DNA of 64,000 bases, from assembly GCA_025642065.1 (NCBI GenBank), contig JAODUP010000221.1:186001-250000 (forward strand). The letters are read 5' to 3'. Below the pieces are notes generated by a model. It was not told where the DNA came from and made no database searches. It saw only the letters and a list, made by a program, of their open reading frames with translations. How positions within the stretch are numbered: position 1 is the stretch's first letter; every line of letters begins with the position of its first letter. This stretch comes from Paralvinella palmiformis (taxonomy: Eukaryota > Annelida > Polychaeta > Terebellida > Alvinellidae). Of this stretch, positions 43,701 to 57,729 are shown one piece after another. The translations under genes were made by a program, and so were the position numbers.

Positions 43701-45028
43701 GTAATTGACAAGAGATGATCATCATGAGGATAATATGATTAAAATAAGAGTAAACTCAAATTTGATCTGATCCATGTTAATAATTGATAGAGAACAGAGA
43801 GAGAGAGAAAAACCTGATTACATTCTGATAATTTGATGGGGTTGATGATAGTTGAAAATGATGGTGATTGATCGTAGAAAACAGTGATATTAAGTTAATA
43901 TTTGAAGATAGAAGTAGTTTATGATCAGAGACTGAAATACGCTGCCAGTGTACACAGTCAAACATAATGGTGTTATTTATCATAAATATAAATGCGTCAA
44001 ATGTGTTGCCTTATTTTGTTCTATTTTACTTCATAAATGCTGACTTCACATATAATATTACATCCATAAGGTCATTAAGGTGGCAAAACTAAATTGACAG
44101 ACATTAAGAGCGAAAGTCTTGGCACAGTGTTTACAACTGTATTTGGACGTCCATTGTTGTACATTGTGTAAATCAAATTTGAAATTATTCTATGAAACTA
44201 TGTCAGAGGTTTACATAAAAGTATTACTGAGGCAAATTTTGGACCTTTTCCAAATTTCGGCAAGATCTCCTGCGACATGTATCACTCTCATAGGCTTATT
44301 GTGGTTTTAGGTAAATAATTGGAAGATAATTAATCGTTGCGATAATAAACTCTCGATGTAGCCTGGTAAATGCTTTCTGACATCAGCTTAACAAAGGCAA
44401 AGCATTTGACATCGTATAATCCGCGAACTGGTGTTTTTGATGGCGTGTTGCGTTTAGACGCCGAAGTACATTGTTATAGATCAGTTATTGGGTTACTTGA
44501 TGTCATGATCACAGTGAGAAGCTCATCTTGCCAAAACATATAATTATAGATATGATTATGTTGAGTGAGTTATTATGGTCAGTTGTTTACACTAGTGGGT
44601 CATCTATGGTCAGTCTGAGGCAGTTGTGTAAAGGTTTGTCACCATGAGGCCAACTAACTTGATGAGTAATTACTCTCGCACAACAATAGGTGGCGCTGGA
44701 TCTGTAAATCTAATCTCAATGGTTTTTTTTTGGGGGGGTCGTAATATGCAGATAGTGGCAATGAGGTTTATAATTATTTAGATTTTTATAAATATACTGC
44801 AACATTCAGACTCATTTGTGAGAATACGCGCACATATAAACACACACACATCTCACCTGTGGTATTGAAGTCGACTAGAAGTGTATCACCCATGACAAAC
44901 ATTTGACCGTGATCTATTAATATCTAGCATTATCTATTATGGAGTTGGAATTAAGTATAAGTGTGTGAGCTGTGTATAAACAATACTATTCTAAATGACT
45001 ACAATACCATTTTAAGTAAGACCATGTA

Positions 45029-45062
<34 letters not shown>

Positions 45063-46209
45063 AGCTCTGGTATAACATGACATGTTCTGTGGTTTAAAAT
45101 CTTTATTTTGCTCATACAAAGGCCAAGCAACAAAAAAACAGCTCCTGTTTGTTATTTATCAAAAATCCATCGTCCTCTCGCTGGTATATCGTAGTTTTGC
45201 GAGAATTGTGTTCTCAGGGCTGCAAGATTGGCTTGTTTACAGAGTGACGAATACAGAACGGGTATAATGTTACACGAACTGTGAGCCGAGAGGCGTACGT
45301 GCCCTATACGTGTAGCGGGTTGTATGTTCAAAGGCCGGCTAACACGTCTATGTCAGACACTCCTACGTAGAAAAATTGAACAATAAGCAGATGATTTTAT
45401 TGTGTTGGCCTAGTGCTGGTTGCGCTCAGCTTAGAGAAGAACCGAAGAAGAGATGCGGCTATGATGGCGTTGTTTATTGCGCATGTCGCTGGACCATGAC
45501 ATGATTATAAAAGGAAACCGGACCTCAACAGACACCCCCCCCCCACGTCTCCCCTCACCCACACTTCAGTCTTCACTTTTCTAACAGCCAGCTAATAATA
45601 AATGAATGAATGAATGAACGTGGTTTGGCCGTGATGGCTTTCTAACATTAAGTCTGGCTATAGGCAGAACCCTCACACACACAATCTCTCTCTCACGCAC
45701 GCGCACATACGCACCTAGGGCAGGTTTTTGAGGTATCTGAGGGCTGACTAACTGTAGAAGATTCCTCCAACTTGCCACATTGAGCTATGATAGCGTGTTA
45801 TAGGCCGGTGATATAGAGGGCTGTTGGCCAACTATGTTGGTGTGTCACAGCGAGACCACTCAAGAGTTGATTACATCGGCTTAGCCGTGTGTTGGATGCG
45901 ACATGGTCTATATCAGTGTGTCAGTGTACAGGATACCGGAGCTATGGCTTAAATCACTCGGTACTGGCCAGAGAGAGATCAATCATCGGCGGTGACTTCA
46001 ATTGCTTGTTGTGTTGTAGAGTGGAGTCATTGGTTGATCGTGACGTTTGGGTGTCACTGTTACACGGATTAAGATCTGTTTTTAATATTCCGGATATATT
46101 ACCTAATGGTGTAGTATTAGTTATAGTGAACTTGTTTGGAATTCGTGGCTAAACTGATTGTTTTAGATAATTGTGTAAGTACTGATTTAATTTCCCTGTC
46201 TCTCTTCAA

Positions 46210-46255
<46 letters not shown>

Positions 46256-47825
46256 TGATTTAGCTGTATCACTACAGAATATCAAAATAACTTATTTAAA
46301 ATGTAGTTTTTAGTACCACATATTACAGAATTTTTCTATTTTTATGTTATATAATAATTATACATAATGTATATGACAGAACAAAATTTTGCTATAATTT
46401 GTTTTGGCTGTCAGATAGAGTAGTGTGAAGTATCCCATTATCATTAGCAACTGAAAATTACACTTCGTATTGTACATTGCATAAACTAACTACCTGCAAG
46501 CCCAAACTCAGCCGCTACCAAAGATTATAATCCTTAGATCAACAAAACTGGATTTATAATATAGAAAGAGAAATTCATTAAATTTCACTTATTTCTCTAC
46601 TAATGTGAGTTTGTGGTTGAAATTATGGCATTATGAAGCTAACTTTGTTGTTGTACCAGAGATCCAGAATGTACTTGTTATATTCCCATACGTAAAGGCA
46701 CTCATTTTATTGTCCCAGTTATCGAGAATTCCCTTGATATTTTAAATATTTAAGTACACTTCATCATAAAAAAATTTAGCACATCTATGCTCTTAGTCTA
46801 AATTCCTTTTTTTATATCTTCACTCCATCAAGAACTTGCTGTGTTGTGCTGTGTGTGTGTGTGTGTGTGTGTGTTCTATAATGTGACAAATTAAATACCC
46901 AGTTTGATTGAGGTCTTAGGCTGGTCTAATGTTAGAATGGTAAATAGACGTAGCTGGCGATGAATACGAGAGATTAGATATTTGACAATAGTATTAGCAT
47001 TGAGACTTGAAGGAATAGCTATATGACAGAATATCACTGTTTGTAGATCACTTATTAAACCAAACCTTTACAATATTTCCTGGTTCCAGTGTTAAGTTAG
47101 TGCGTTTGGGCCACAGAGTTTGGAATTTAACTAGCAGTGTAGATTACAATGTAAACCAATGAGAAAATTGTCAGTTCCTAGTTTAGAGTACTATATGTCA
47201 CATTACATGTGTGTGTCAAGGAATCTCATCACATTACTTGACCCCAGATGTGTTATCAGACATTTATCTGTTATTATTAGGATAATATTCTATTAGAAAT
47301 TGTCCATCCAGGATCAGGTTAAGCAACAAAATGGACTTTTATGACTAATACATTAAGACAGGTGTATTGTATGTCACTTCCGTCTCACACCAAATTCTGT
47401 ATCCCGTGAGACAGTTTCTATGATAGTAAAATATGCCCAAAACACGTAAAAACACACCTGTCTGTAAAAATACGTTAGGAGTAATGCTTTTGTCACCTTT
47501 AATGATTTAATGATCCTCTTGTAATTGTAGGTACAGCGTATCTCTGACTATAACACCTTCTTGTCCCGTCTTGTTGATGCAACAGATCCCTCACATCCTG
47601 ATTATGATGATTTGAAGAAAGCCTTGGACAGAGTAGAGATGGTAAGTGACTTCAATATTGTTTTCCCATTTACATCTTTCAACATCCTGTAAACGGTGTC
47701 GGCAAACGTTTTGGTGAAATAGGACAGGGTTCTCAGCACAGTTCTGATGGTTTTGTAAAGATCTTTACACGAGAGGTAGATAACAGGACATGTTTCATGG
47801 TGATAAAGTAATTTGTTGTTGTACA

Positions 47826-47882
<57 letters not shown>

Positions 47883-49473
47883 AGATTAATAGTAATAATC
47901 CCTAGATGGTGAATCCAGAACTTGACATGAAAGGATATACTCCTACACAATGACAATAATATTTATTTCCAATATACTCCTATACTGTGTAATGCCAGAT
48001 CTACATTTATATAAAGATGTTCCTTATTATTTTGTATTATAATAATTGTTACAATACACATTTTTATAGTGCTTTATATACACTAATGCTAAAGTACTGT
48101 ATGACAAAAATTATTAAAATATTATATATAGAACATTATGAATGCTTGAGCGGTAAACGAAAATTCAGAACATGAAGCCAGAATGATCTAAACTTTAAGG
48201 TTGAGAAGCATTAAAATTAAATAATGCTGAGAAACATGAAGCATTATAAGATTCCAATCCATAACATTGTCTGGGAAAACCCTTCAGGTCATGGTTCAAG
48301 TCGAATCAAATAACCCCTGTTTGTGGTATGTTTCCTGGCGACCATTTATGCCCTAGATATGGCCAGTGATGCCAGGCTGAAACATTAAGCACTCACTCAC
48401 CCCATATGATAAATTATGGCTGACTTTTTTATTATTTACACTAAAGAGAAGACAGTGTAATGGATACTGGGATGTAATGAGCCACTTAGCAGTGCTGCCA
48501 ACATGTGTTAAAAAATAGTTTTTGTAAACACAAGAATACAGTCATAAACAACAGGATTATAGTATTAGTGTGTAATATGTGTATTATATGTATTTAGATG
48601 ACCAGGACAATATCTATTACAGATGATGAAGGACAGGGAGAAACAATTACAGAATGTTGAGAATGAGCAGAAGATGGACACTGTGCAAAATCGCTTTCCC
48701 AATGATGACCTTCAACTACAGGAAAAGGACAAGGTCAGATTAAAAGTAACCATTCCCCACTAGGTGTTGCATCTGGGTGACGGTTGCTTCATGTCTGAGT
48801 GTGTTATTTAATAATAATAATAATAATATAATTATTAAGCCTCTTATTTGTGAAGAATATGTTGATTGTTAATCATCGTGTTTTTATTTTATTTTGCAGA
48901 GAAATAAAAATCCTATTAAAAGACGTGCTACAGCTGGCGCAGTGCTGTTGAAGTCACTCAGCAAGAGGCACAATCATCAGAGGTAAGTTTGTATTGAGAC
49001 TTGTAATTGGCTGGAGTTTGGTTTTTGTTGAAGGGACATCAGTGGGAGACAAGCCACTTCACTATTGATGAGGCATGTACAGGATCTACGTCCAATTATA
49101 TTTTGTTGATTCTGTGTAATATATAGAACTATATTTAGAAGAATTCATGGCCATCAAATTTATTAACAAACCATCAAAATATGTTTTCTCCTTTTGAGTA
49201 CGTGTTTATTTACTTTGGCTTCTGGTTTGGGATATTTTATCTATTTTTAATGAAAATCAGGAGTGTATTTTTGCATTGTACAGCATTAGCAGACATCTTC
49301 TAAGGGAAAACAATTATTGTAAGTCCACAATATTTCACCATTGGCTGCAAAAATTCTTTATAAATAATTGATGTTGATAGCTCTTTTTTTACAAATTTAT
49401 TTTGTATGTTGCACATTAATATAGATTATTACACATTTTATACTTCATTTTATTGTGCAGCAACTTTGCCAAG

Positions 49474-49521
<48 letters not shown>

Positions 49522-51785
49522 AGCCATTTATATATATATTTATATCATTATTATGTCATCATCATTATCAACATTATAGTGTAACTATTATTTATAAACA
49601 TACATAAACTCTTTTCCACTCATGATCCACCTCAGATTATGTCCTCAAACGATTATTTTTTATCCTGCTGAGTGATTATATTACAATTGTATGGACTATT
49701 TATCATCAATTCTGATTTAAACTCAGCAATTCCTTTTTTGTACATCATGTCATATAGTTAGAATGAGGCTTAATAGAAATATGATGTTTGATAGGAGAGT
49801 GGTTTAAGAGACCCAGTGAGTGAGTGACTCAGTGAGTGACAGTCTATGAACGCTGCCAGTCTATGCGTGTGTAAACAGAATTATAAACTATGAAGTGCTT
49901 TCTTGTAAAATGATTTGTCCATTAGAGCAATCGGCCCTTGTGTAATATGAACTGACCTTGATGGGGAATGTGTCTTCCAGGTGAAACACCGATTTGTAAG
50001 CACATACACCCAAGTGGGTGATATGGTTTCAGGTTGCACATGTGACTTACCGAAATAATGTCAACAATAAAGAAAATGGTGTTGAAATCTACTTTAAGAC
50101 AGAACCTCACTGGATTACAGCTTTTATATTTGGGCATTCAGCTGGTGCAAGGGTTAGAGCATCATGCTGCAAATCTCCAGGTTGTAGGTTCGAATCCATC
50201 TCCTGCCTGTATTTGTGGGATTTGTTTCCCCAGCCAGATGCTCTTCGGTTATTATAATTGTCCCAGATGTGGCCTGAACAACTCAAATCAATTCAATATT
50301 GTATTGTGAATGACCTAACTCGTAAAATTTTATTTTCATTAGAAGGAGCAACTTAACTTATTGACCCTGCTATAGCTTCAATTGGTCAAAATACGCTGAT
50401 CTGTAACATAGTTATATATCAGTCAGTAAAAAGTTTAAATAGCTCTCACTTTTATTGACTATGTACATTTAAAGTTTAAAAAAACTTTTAATGTAAGCGC
50501 TTGTCTAATCAGGTCAAACTTAACATTATAGTTACTGAACTAGCCTGATTAAGACAGTGCTGTTGTATTGTTTTCCATAAATCTGTACTGTGCTCATTCT
50601 GATATTGGCACACTAAGGGTGGATACAAGCCTTTAAAGCAGCATTAAAATGGATCATCATCTGAACATAAAAGTTGTGTTTAGTATGCCTGTGTGGGACG
50701 CCAGTCCGTGGTCTAACTGGTAGAGCATTGGACCACAGATCCCTGCCACCTGAATCTTGGCGTGGATATATCTAAAAGGTGTTTCATCTTTGACTTTGCT
50801 TCATTATCTTCAGAGGTCGCTCGGCCCATTTAGCCTACCATGTGCACAAAAGTGGCCGCAAAATATCAATCATTATCATCAATATAATGCTTGTGTGATC
50901 TATTTTGACCAGATCACATCGGTCATAGTTGCGTATCAATACTTTAACCTAATATCACTCACCCATACCAATACGGTGTGTATTTCTCTTATATGCGTGT
51001 TCAGCATTTCGATGAAAACAATTAATACAATATGAATGTCATCATACTATTAAAAGACTAACAATCGTAGGATCCTGATCCAGAGACTATGTATCATTTG
51101 ATCATGTTTTATCTGTAACTCTGAATGATAGAGTGGCATAAACTGTCCAGAGATAACTGGCGAAGTAGAACAGATTTATGTCGATTATGGAGTATATATT
51201 ACGAGCTAATCTATAATGATACAGTTGCAATACTTGAGTACTCGTATTTATTAGTTACACAATAATTTAAGATTTATTGCTGAAATACTTGTTCATTGTT
51301 TGTTCGTTTTTGATTGGGATAAAAAAAAATTATTAAAGGAAAATCACAGAAAAAATTAACTTGAAAATAATACCTTTTCGAGTCATGTAGAATTAACACC
51401 CAGTTTACATAATCGTAATTCCATTAGCTAAGCCATTAGTGTTAGTATATCTAACTAATGCAATCTGATATTCATTCCACAATATCATGTCTTGTGACTA
51501 AAGTTAATCAATCAGAGTTTGATAGCGAGAGTGTTTTGTTGAAGCAGGTATCTAAATAAATTTGGCTCAATATCAGATATCACACAGAGAGAGATTGGCA
51601 AAAAATGACACCATTAACCAACAAGACCATGGAAGAAAAAAATAAATCCAGCTTTTGACCCAATATCAGTTTGTTCTCTAGTCGAATCTTTATTAAAGTC
51701 CTTGGTGTTTAAAGAGCCCAGTGTTGTTTACATTAACATAACATGCTAGATAGCTTGCTGAGCAGATCTGCTGTGGGTGCTGAAT

Positions 51786-51816
<31 letters not shown>

Positions 51817-54800
51817 GACTTCATAATCTAGATAATTAATCACTGGAATAAATCCGAAATTCAATCGATTTCTTTAACATACTATTATAGATTAGCCAGT
51901 TACACTGACTGCCGTGGTGTAGTAGCATTTCATATAGAAAGGCATTAATTATAATCCAGAAGTGACATCTAAATATTTAAATAGTAAAATGACCAATGGG
52001 ATGTAGAAATTACATATTAAATATCTATATAATGGTATGATTGACTGGATTTAAGCGAAATAGATTAATTATGTCTGACTGTTACGAGATAGATCTGACC
52101 TAAACTGGCCTTGGAACAGATTATTTGCACACACACACACTAACAAAGGGAATTTTACATACTAGGTGGTGTTGTATAAAAACCTGATAGCCAATGGAGC
52201 CAGTAATATGCTGTTGCTGCTCGTGGCCTAATAGTGAGTTACTAACACATTGATCCTAGTAATTAAATAGCGTTTAAAACTTGAACTAAAAAACTTGAAT
52301 TGAAAAACTCCACCATGACGGTTGGAAAACTAGTTTCTACATACAGCGACAAGCGAACAGCATGATATGTATTGTCGTATTTGTTTCGGGCTCAAATTTC
52401 TGTTTACAGAGTTTTCATCCATCAGCCTGATTAGGTCATTTCCTTTACTACAAGATCCAGATGTAATGAACTTAAACGAAGATAATTTACCCATACAGGC
52501 TTATATATGCTATTATCATATAGCTTCAGTACACAGTGTGACCTGTCTGTCAACAATTAAGTAAATGACTGATCTCATAAACCATGAGAGGCAAGTTAGT
52601 GGGCTTCGAACAGAGGATTTCTTGTATTTTAGTTGACCACTCTACCGCGGAGCCATCATAACTCACTGATAACGTCAGCGTTTTCGTGCTACAGGGGATC
52701 TGACATATTTTAAGTTCCATCACTGTAACATGGAGAGACCTCCTGGACCCATCGATGACTTCAGAGCAGATCCTTGCTACAGAGGGCGCTCTCTATTTTA
52801 GTTCATCACCGTAGCACGGAACCAACCTGACTCACTAATGACGTCAGGCTGACTGGTTACGTGCTACAAAAAGTTTCCTGTATTTTAGTTTACAAATGTA
52901 GCACCCTGATGACGTCAGACCAGGTTTTCTTTACAGCTGTACTATTTACCATCACATAATATCTACACTAACATAACATTATATTTTATAATACCAGCTG
53001 TATCCTTATTATGTTTGTGTAGTGTTCTGGCCAGCTAATATGTAGTTTACCTTTAAATAAACATTATTTCCATATTTGTTTATTATTGCTTTGGTGTAAT
53101 TATCAATTATTGTTTGTTTGAATAATGTCCATCATCACTAATGTTATGATATGATGCAGCACCCCCACCACCACCACCACCACCACACACACCCACACCC
53201 TGTAAGGTGAAAACTATCATGTGCTGGCACTGATTAATTTTAGCAAATCTTTCTCTGGTTGTTTGCCAGATTTAGACACTCAAAATGTATGTTCATCCAT
53301 TTTTATTCTGAATTTGGTGAAATATTTTTCTTTTTAAAAATCGACATTTCAGCTGGATGGCTTTTTGTTGTTGTTCTGTTAGAATTACGTCAAACTTGAC
53401 ACCATTACTCGGAACAATCGACGTCATCAACCTCGTTTATGGTAGCTGAAGCTGTTTTGATTGATTATCAGCAGTGTTTATCTAATGGTTAATAGGCTTG
53501 TTTGTTTGTGATATAAGAGGCAAGGCAAGTGTGTGACTTAATCAACAGTAACTGTTAATATTGATACAACAAGATGTAACTGATGATGATGATGATGATG
53601 ATCAGACCAGTTTCTATCAGCAGTTTTTTTCAGTCCTGACTGTTCGATTAAACACAAACACACACGGACACTCATATTAATGCCTAACACTCACTGAATT
53701 GTTTCTTTTATAAAAGAAGACAAGAAACTATGAGATATAACAGATTAATGACACTATTGCCTGAACTACTGTATTTCTTACCAATATCGTGTGTGTGTGT
53801 GTGTTGTGTGTGTGTGTGTGTTTGTATGTGTGTGTGTGTGTGTGTGGTGTGTGTTATTATCCTGTTATTAAACTTGTTATTGTTGTCTGATTAATGTATA
53901 TCAAAGTGTTTAGGTGTCATCCCTTTTTTTTGTTATCCTGATATACATATCATCAAGCTGTGCTTCAGTCTATATCAAGTATGTCATTTAGTTTGCGGTT
54001 CTGGATTTCAAACCTTTTTTGACAACTCATGGCTCCATATTTGACTCTAAAAACACAAATTTAGTATTCATCCCAAGAGTATTTTTATATTCACTGATAT
54101 CTATTTATTCAGCTATTTATGGTAATACGTACAACTTCTCGGTGGCATATAACTTTTCCATTACAGGCAATGTGACTTAAATGGAAGCAAATCTTCAATA
54201 ATGAAAAACACCCCAAAATGCTGAAATATTGTTACATTTTCAACTTCCGAGTTTATGTCTGTTCTCATAAACATATGATGATGTCTCATTGTCGTCGTCA
54301 CAGATAGTTTGACCCAATTAGACCAAACTGTACACAAAAGTTGCCGTAAAACAACATTTGACTTCAGAAACCAATAACAAATGTGGCTAATATTTTCTCA
54401 TGAGACACGTGTAACTTTTCTCAATAATTATCAATTAATTTGTATCCATTTAGGAAGTGGTTAGACAATGTCACTGACACTCAAATATCACGTGTCTGTG
54501 GAACATGATGCTGTTTTATGGTTATTATTATTATTAGTAGTAGTAATAACAATAGAAGTAGTAGTAGTAGTAATCAATAGTAGTAGTAGTAGTAATAGCA
54601 ATAGTAGAAGTATTAGTAGTAGAAGTATAGTAGTAGTAGTAGTAATAGTAGTAGTAATAGTACTATCATCATCTACGTTTTATATCTAGATGATAGATAT
54701 TAGTCTGAATTTAAGTACATTACCACAGATATGATACCTTGATAGGATTATTGTTTGACTGTCTCTTAAAACCCATCATTATTGTTATGTCATCACTGTC

Positions 54801-54862
54801 AGACTGAGAGTGACATGACAGTGACAGTAACAGTCATGACAGGTAAATCAGTTGGTATGTTT

Positions 54863-54900
<38 letters not shown>

Positions 54901-54909
54901 CCTGCCTGG

Positions 54910-54951
<42 letters not shown>

Positions 54952-55033
54952 TTTGTCTATTTGTTGGTGTTGTATCTTCATGTCGTACTGTCAGATTAGT
55001 ATCTGATTTAAAATCTGTGTAAATTCTAGATTA

Positions 55034-55092
<59 letters not shown>

Positions 55093-55811
55093 TACCTAGC
55101 TTCAGTTTATATGTTTATATTTGTTGGATGTTGTATCATTGTCAGTATCTGTCAGATTGAGATAATCTAGAGATTTACACAGACTCTATGTAAATCTCTA
55201 GATTATCTCAATCAGGTCTACTTTATATTCTGATATCTATATTAGTAATTATAGTCATTTACAGAAGAGCTAAATCATAAACAGTTTGACAGAGACCCTA
55301 ACACTATAATAATATTATGTTGTCATCAGATGGCTTCTGTAGGCAACAGCTGTTTGGAGATTAATCAGATAATTGTTGCTTCATTTTCATAATTTCATAG
55401 TTGGGCATTCCGGTGGTCCAGCCGTTAGAGCACCAAGTTCAAAATCTCCATGTTGTGGGTTCGAATCTGCATCATGTGATATCCGTGTTGGTTAGATTTG
55501 TTTCCCTGATGAATTGCCCCTCACACTTGAGATCCCTGATACGACGAGTGTCGAGGCTAAATAACTCAACAACGGTAATAGTCTAGTTAATGTTGTCGGG
55601 GGGGCAATGGTAGTGTGGTCAAGCGTAGACCTCTTGTACAAGGAGGGTGGTCTAGCGGTAGCGTGTTGGACCACAGATCACTACCACGCGTGTTCGAATC
55701 CCAGCGTGGGCATATCTGAAGGTTGTTTCGTCTTTCGCTTCGTCTCATTACCTTTGGAGGTTGCTCGGCCCATTTAGCCTACCTTGTGCACAAAAGTGGC
55801 CGTAAAACATC

Positions 55812-55842
<31 letters not shown>

Positions 55843-57698
55843 TTGTACAAGGATTCAAATCTCGGCCTAGCTTAATATCTGAGGAATATTTTATATTTCA
55901 GTTCACATTGTTATATTTGGGGGACTCTTTTAGCCTACTCTGTACACAAAAGGAGCTTTAAAACAACAACATATGTCATTTATAGATAAGAATTGTACAG
56001 GTGTCTTTGACGTGTGTTTGATGATATTTAAGAATATATTAAATGTTAGCCATTTGTTTCAGATCTGGGTTGAGTTCTAGATTCCTATCACATCTCTTGT
56101 TGTAGAAAGAAATTGGCCTATTGTTATGATAAAATAGCTACTGTAACTTCTACTGATATGACATTGCCCTAAGTACTACCTTCTTCCCATTACTAGAGCT
56201 ACTGTTGCGTCATCTAATTTCCATTATGATACAAGCTGTGATGGCGCAGTTAGTAGAGCATAGGACTCGTAGCTGAAGGGCTGTGGGTTCGAGGCTCCGG
56301 GAAATGCAATGCTGTCATGTGGAGACTGGTTCACTCATCCATAAAATGAGAACATGACAGGACGCGATGGCTATGTGTTTGAGTAACGCCTATAATGGCA
56401 GCATGCGTTGTATGCTCCCTTGAGAGTTGAGATGTGTGTTGGGTGGAAACAGATCTGAGTCAGGGATAATGATACTGTACAGCGCCTCAGAACAGGGGTA
56501 CCTGTTTCTGGCGATAGATATAAACATGGATTATTATACTTCAGGTGACTTTTTACAGGGCCTAGAATTAGTTAACCATTAATCTCTACTAAATGATCGG
56601 ATAGCTTTCTAAACGTTGTCTTCTCCCTGTATTCCCGTTGGTCTGTTGACTTCTGCGAGTGTTAATATCATTCTGGATGTTTGATAATAGCAGAACCTGG
56701 ACGCTGAGAGACAATAATGTACATTTACTCGATGTCATTGGGTCGTCAGAGATTTTTGGACGAGGGCCAAGATGTGAAGCTTTTTATGTTTCGGAGGCCG
56801 CGGGAGATGTGATATAATTAAGTGGAGGTTTGCACGTGATCAGAATACAATATCATTAATTTAAATCTGATAAGGGTTCATCATGAGAATATTTAAGTCA
56901 CCATTATCGTTTTTATTGTATAGTATGAAACTGGGGCTTTGAGGTTCTGTGCCATCAATTAAAGTTATTAAATGTGTACATCAGATATGGCTGATATCAG
57001 AATGTCTTTTCAGAGGAAAAGATAGTCCCAAAATTTGAAAGGAGTGTTATTTTGGTGGCCTGGATATATCAGAGTAACTTTGCCGATTACAATTGGTAGT
57101 GTTCTACATGAATGATCTCCTGGTCATCGGTTCAAATTCCAGTGTTGCCTGTGTCTGTAAGATGTTTCATCCATCACTAAAAGGCTTCAGCACGATCTGT
57201 TTGGCCGGATGACCTGGGTTAGACCAAAGTTGAGGTTACAAAAAGGCAGTTACTGGTTAGAGGTGACCTAGTTAGGAGACACCAGGTCTATATACTGATC
57301 AGTGATATATTCATCCCTGGATATGGGAGATACCTGTCTTTGTTCTTCTGTCATCATCATTACCATCATCACCATCATCATCTGTTGACAAGGCTGCTGA
57401 AGCTAGCACCTGGGATGTTAATGTGTTCACATATTGTTCTATTTAGCCTTATACCAGGTCGTCTATATATATTAACCTATTGTGTCTTGACGTCTATAGG
57501 TTAGTGTTTAGGACAGGGTTGTCAATTGGCTGATACACTCTAACTACTGGTTCTTGTTTAGTTTACCTAAAACTGGGGTTAAATAGTCTCTCTCTGTGTA
57601 TGTCTGTCCGTCCGTCCGTCTGTCTGTATGTCTGTCTGTCCGTCCGTCAGACGCCTGTCTATGTGTGTGCGTTTATGTGTGTGTGTATGCCTGTCAGA

Positions 57699-57729
<31 letters not shown>

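Larger units (their letters stand above)
23695..47530 (+). other. Intron 7 (23.8 kb), splits the DH domain
   Basis: It runs from ACCA|GTAAGT to TTGTAG|GTACAG and separates LLLLP from VQRISDY. It carries the alternative exon at 33048-33662, many SINEs, an 18-19 bp minisatellite (30126-30595), TIR elements at 38650-38822 and 41902-42140, and a GGAATTG-rich block (42410-42905). Stretches 23880-25280, 34600-35400 and 46260-47520 hold no recognisable element except short microsatellites. Confidence 0.75.

Noticed and set aside
54799..54981. Gln-Arg/Gly-Arg repeat protein on the minus strand
   Set aside because: Translation of TCTG and TGCC tetranucleotide arrays.
55155..55213. Rho-independent terminator or CRISPR-type repeat
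   Set aside because: Eukaryotic intronic context, single hairpin, no U-run and no regular repeats with spacers.
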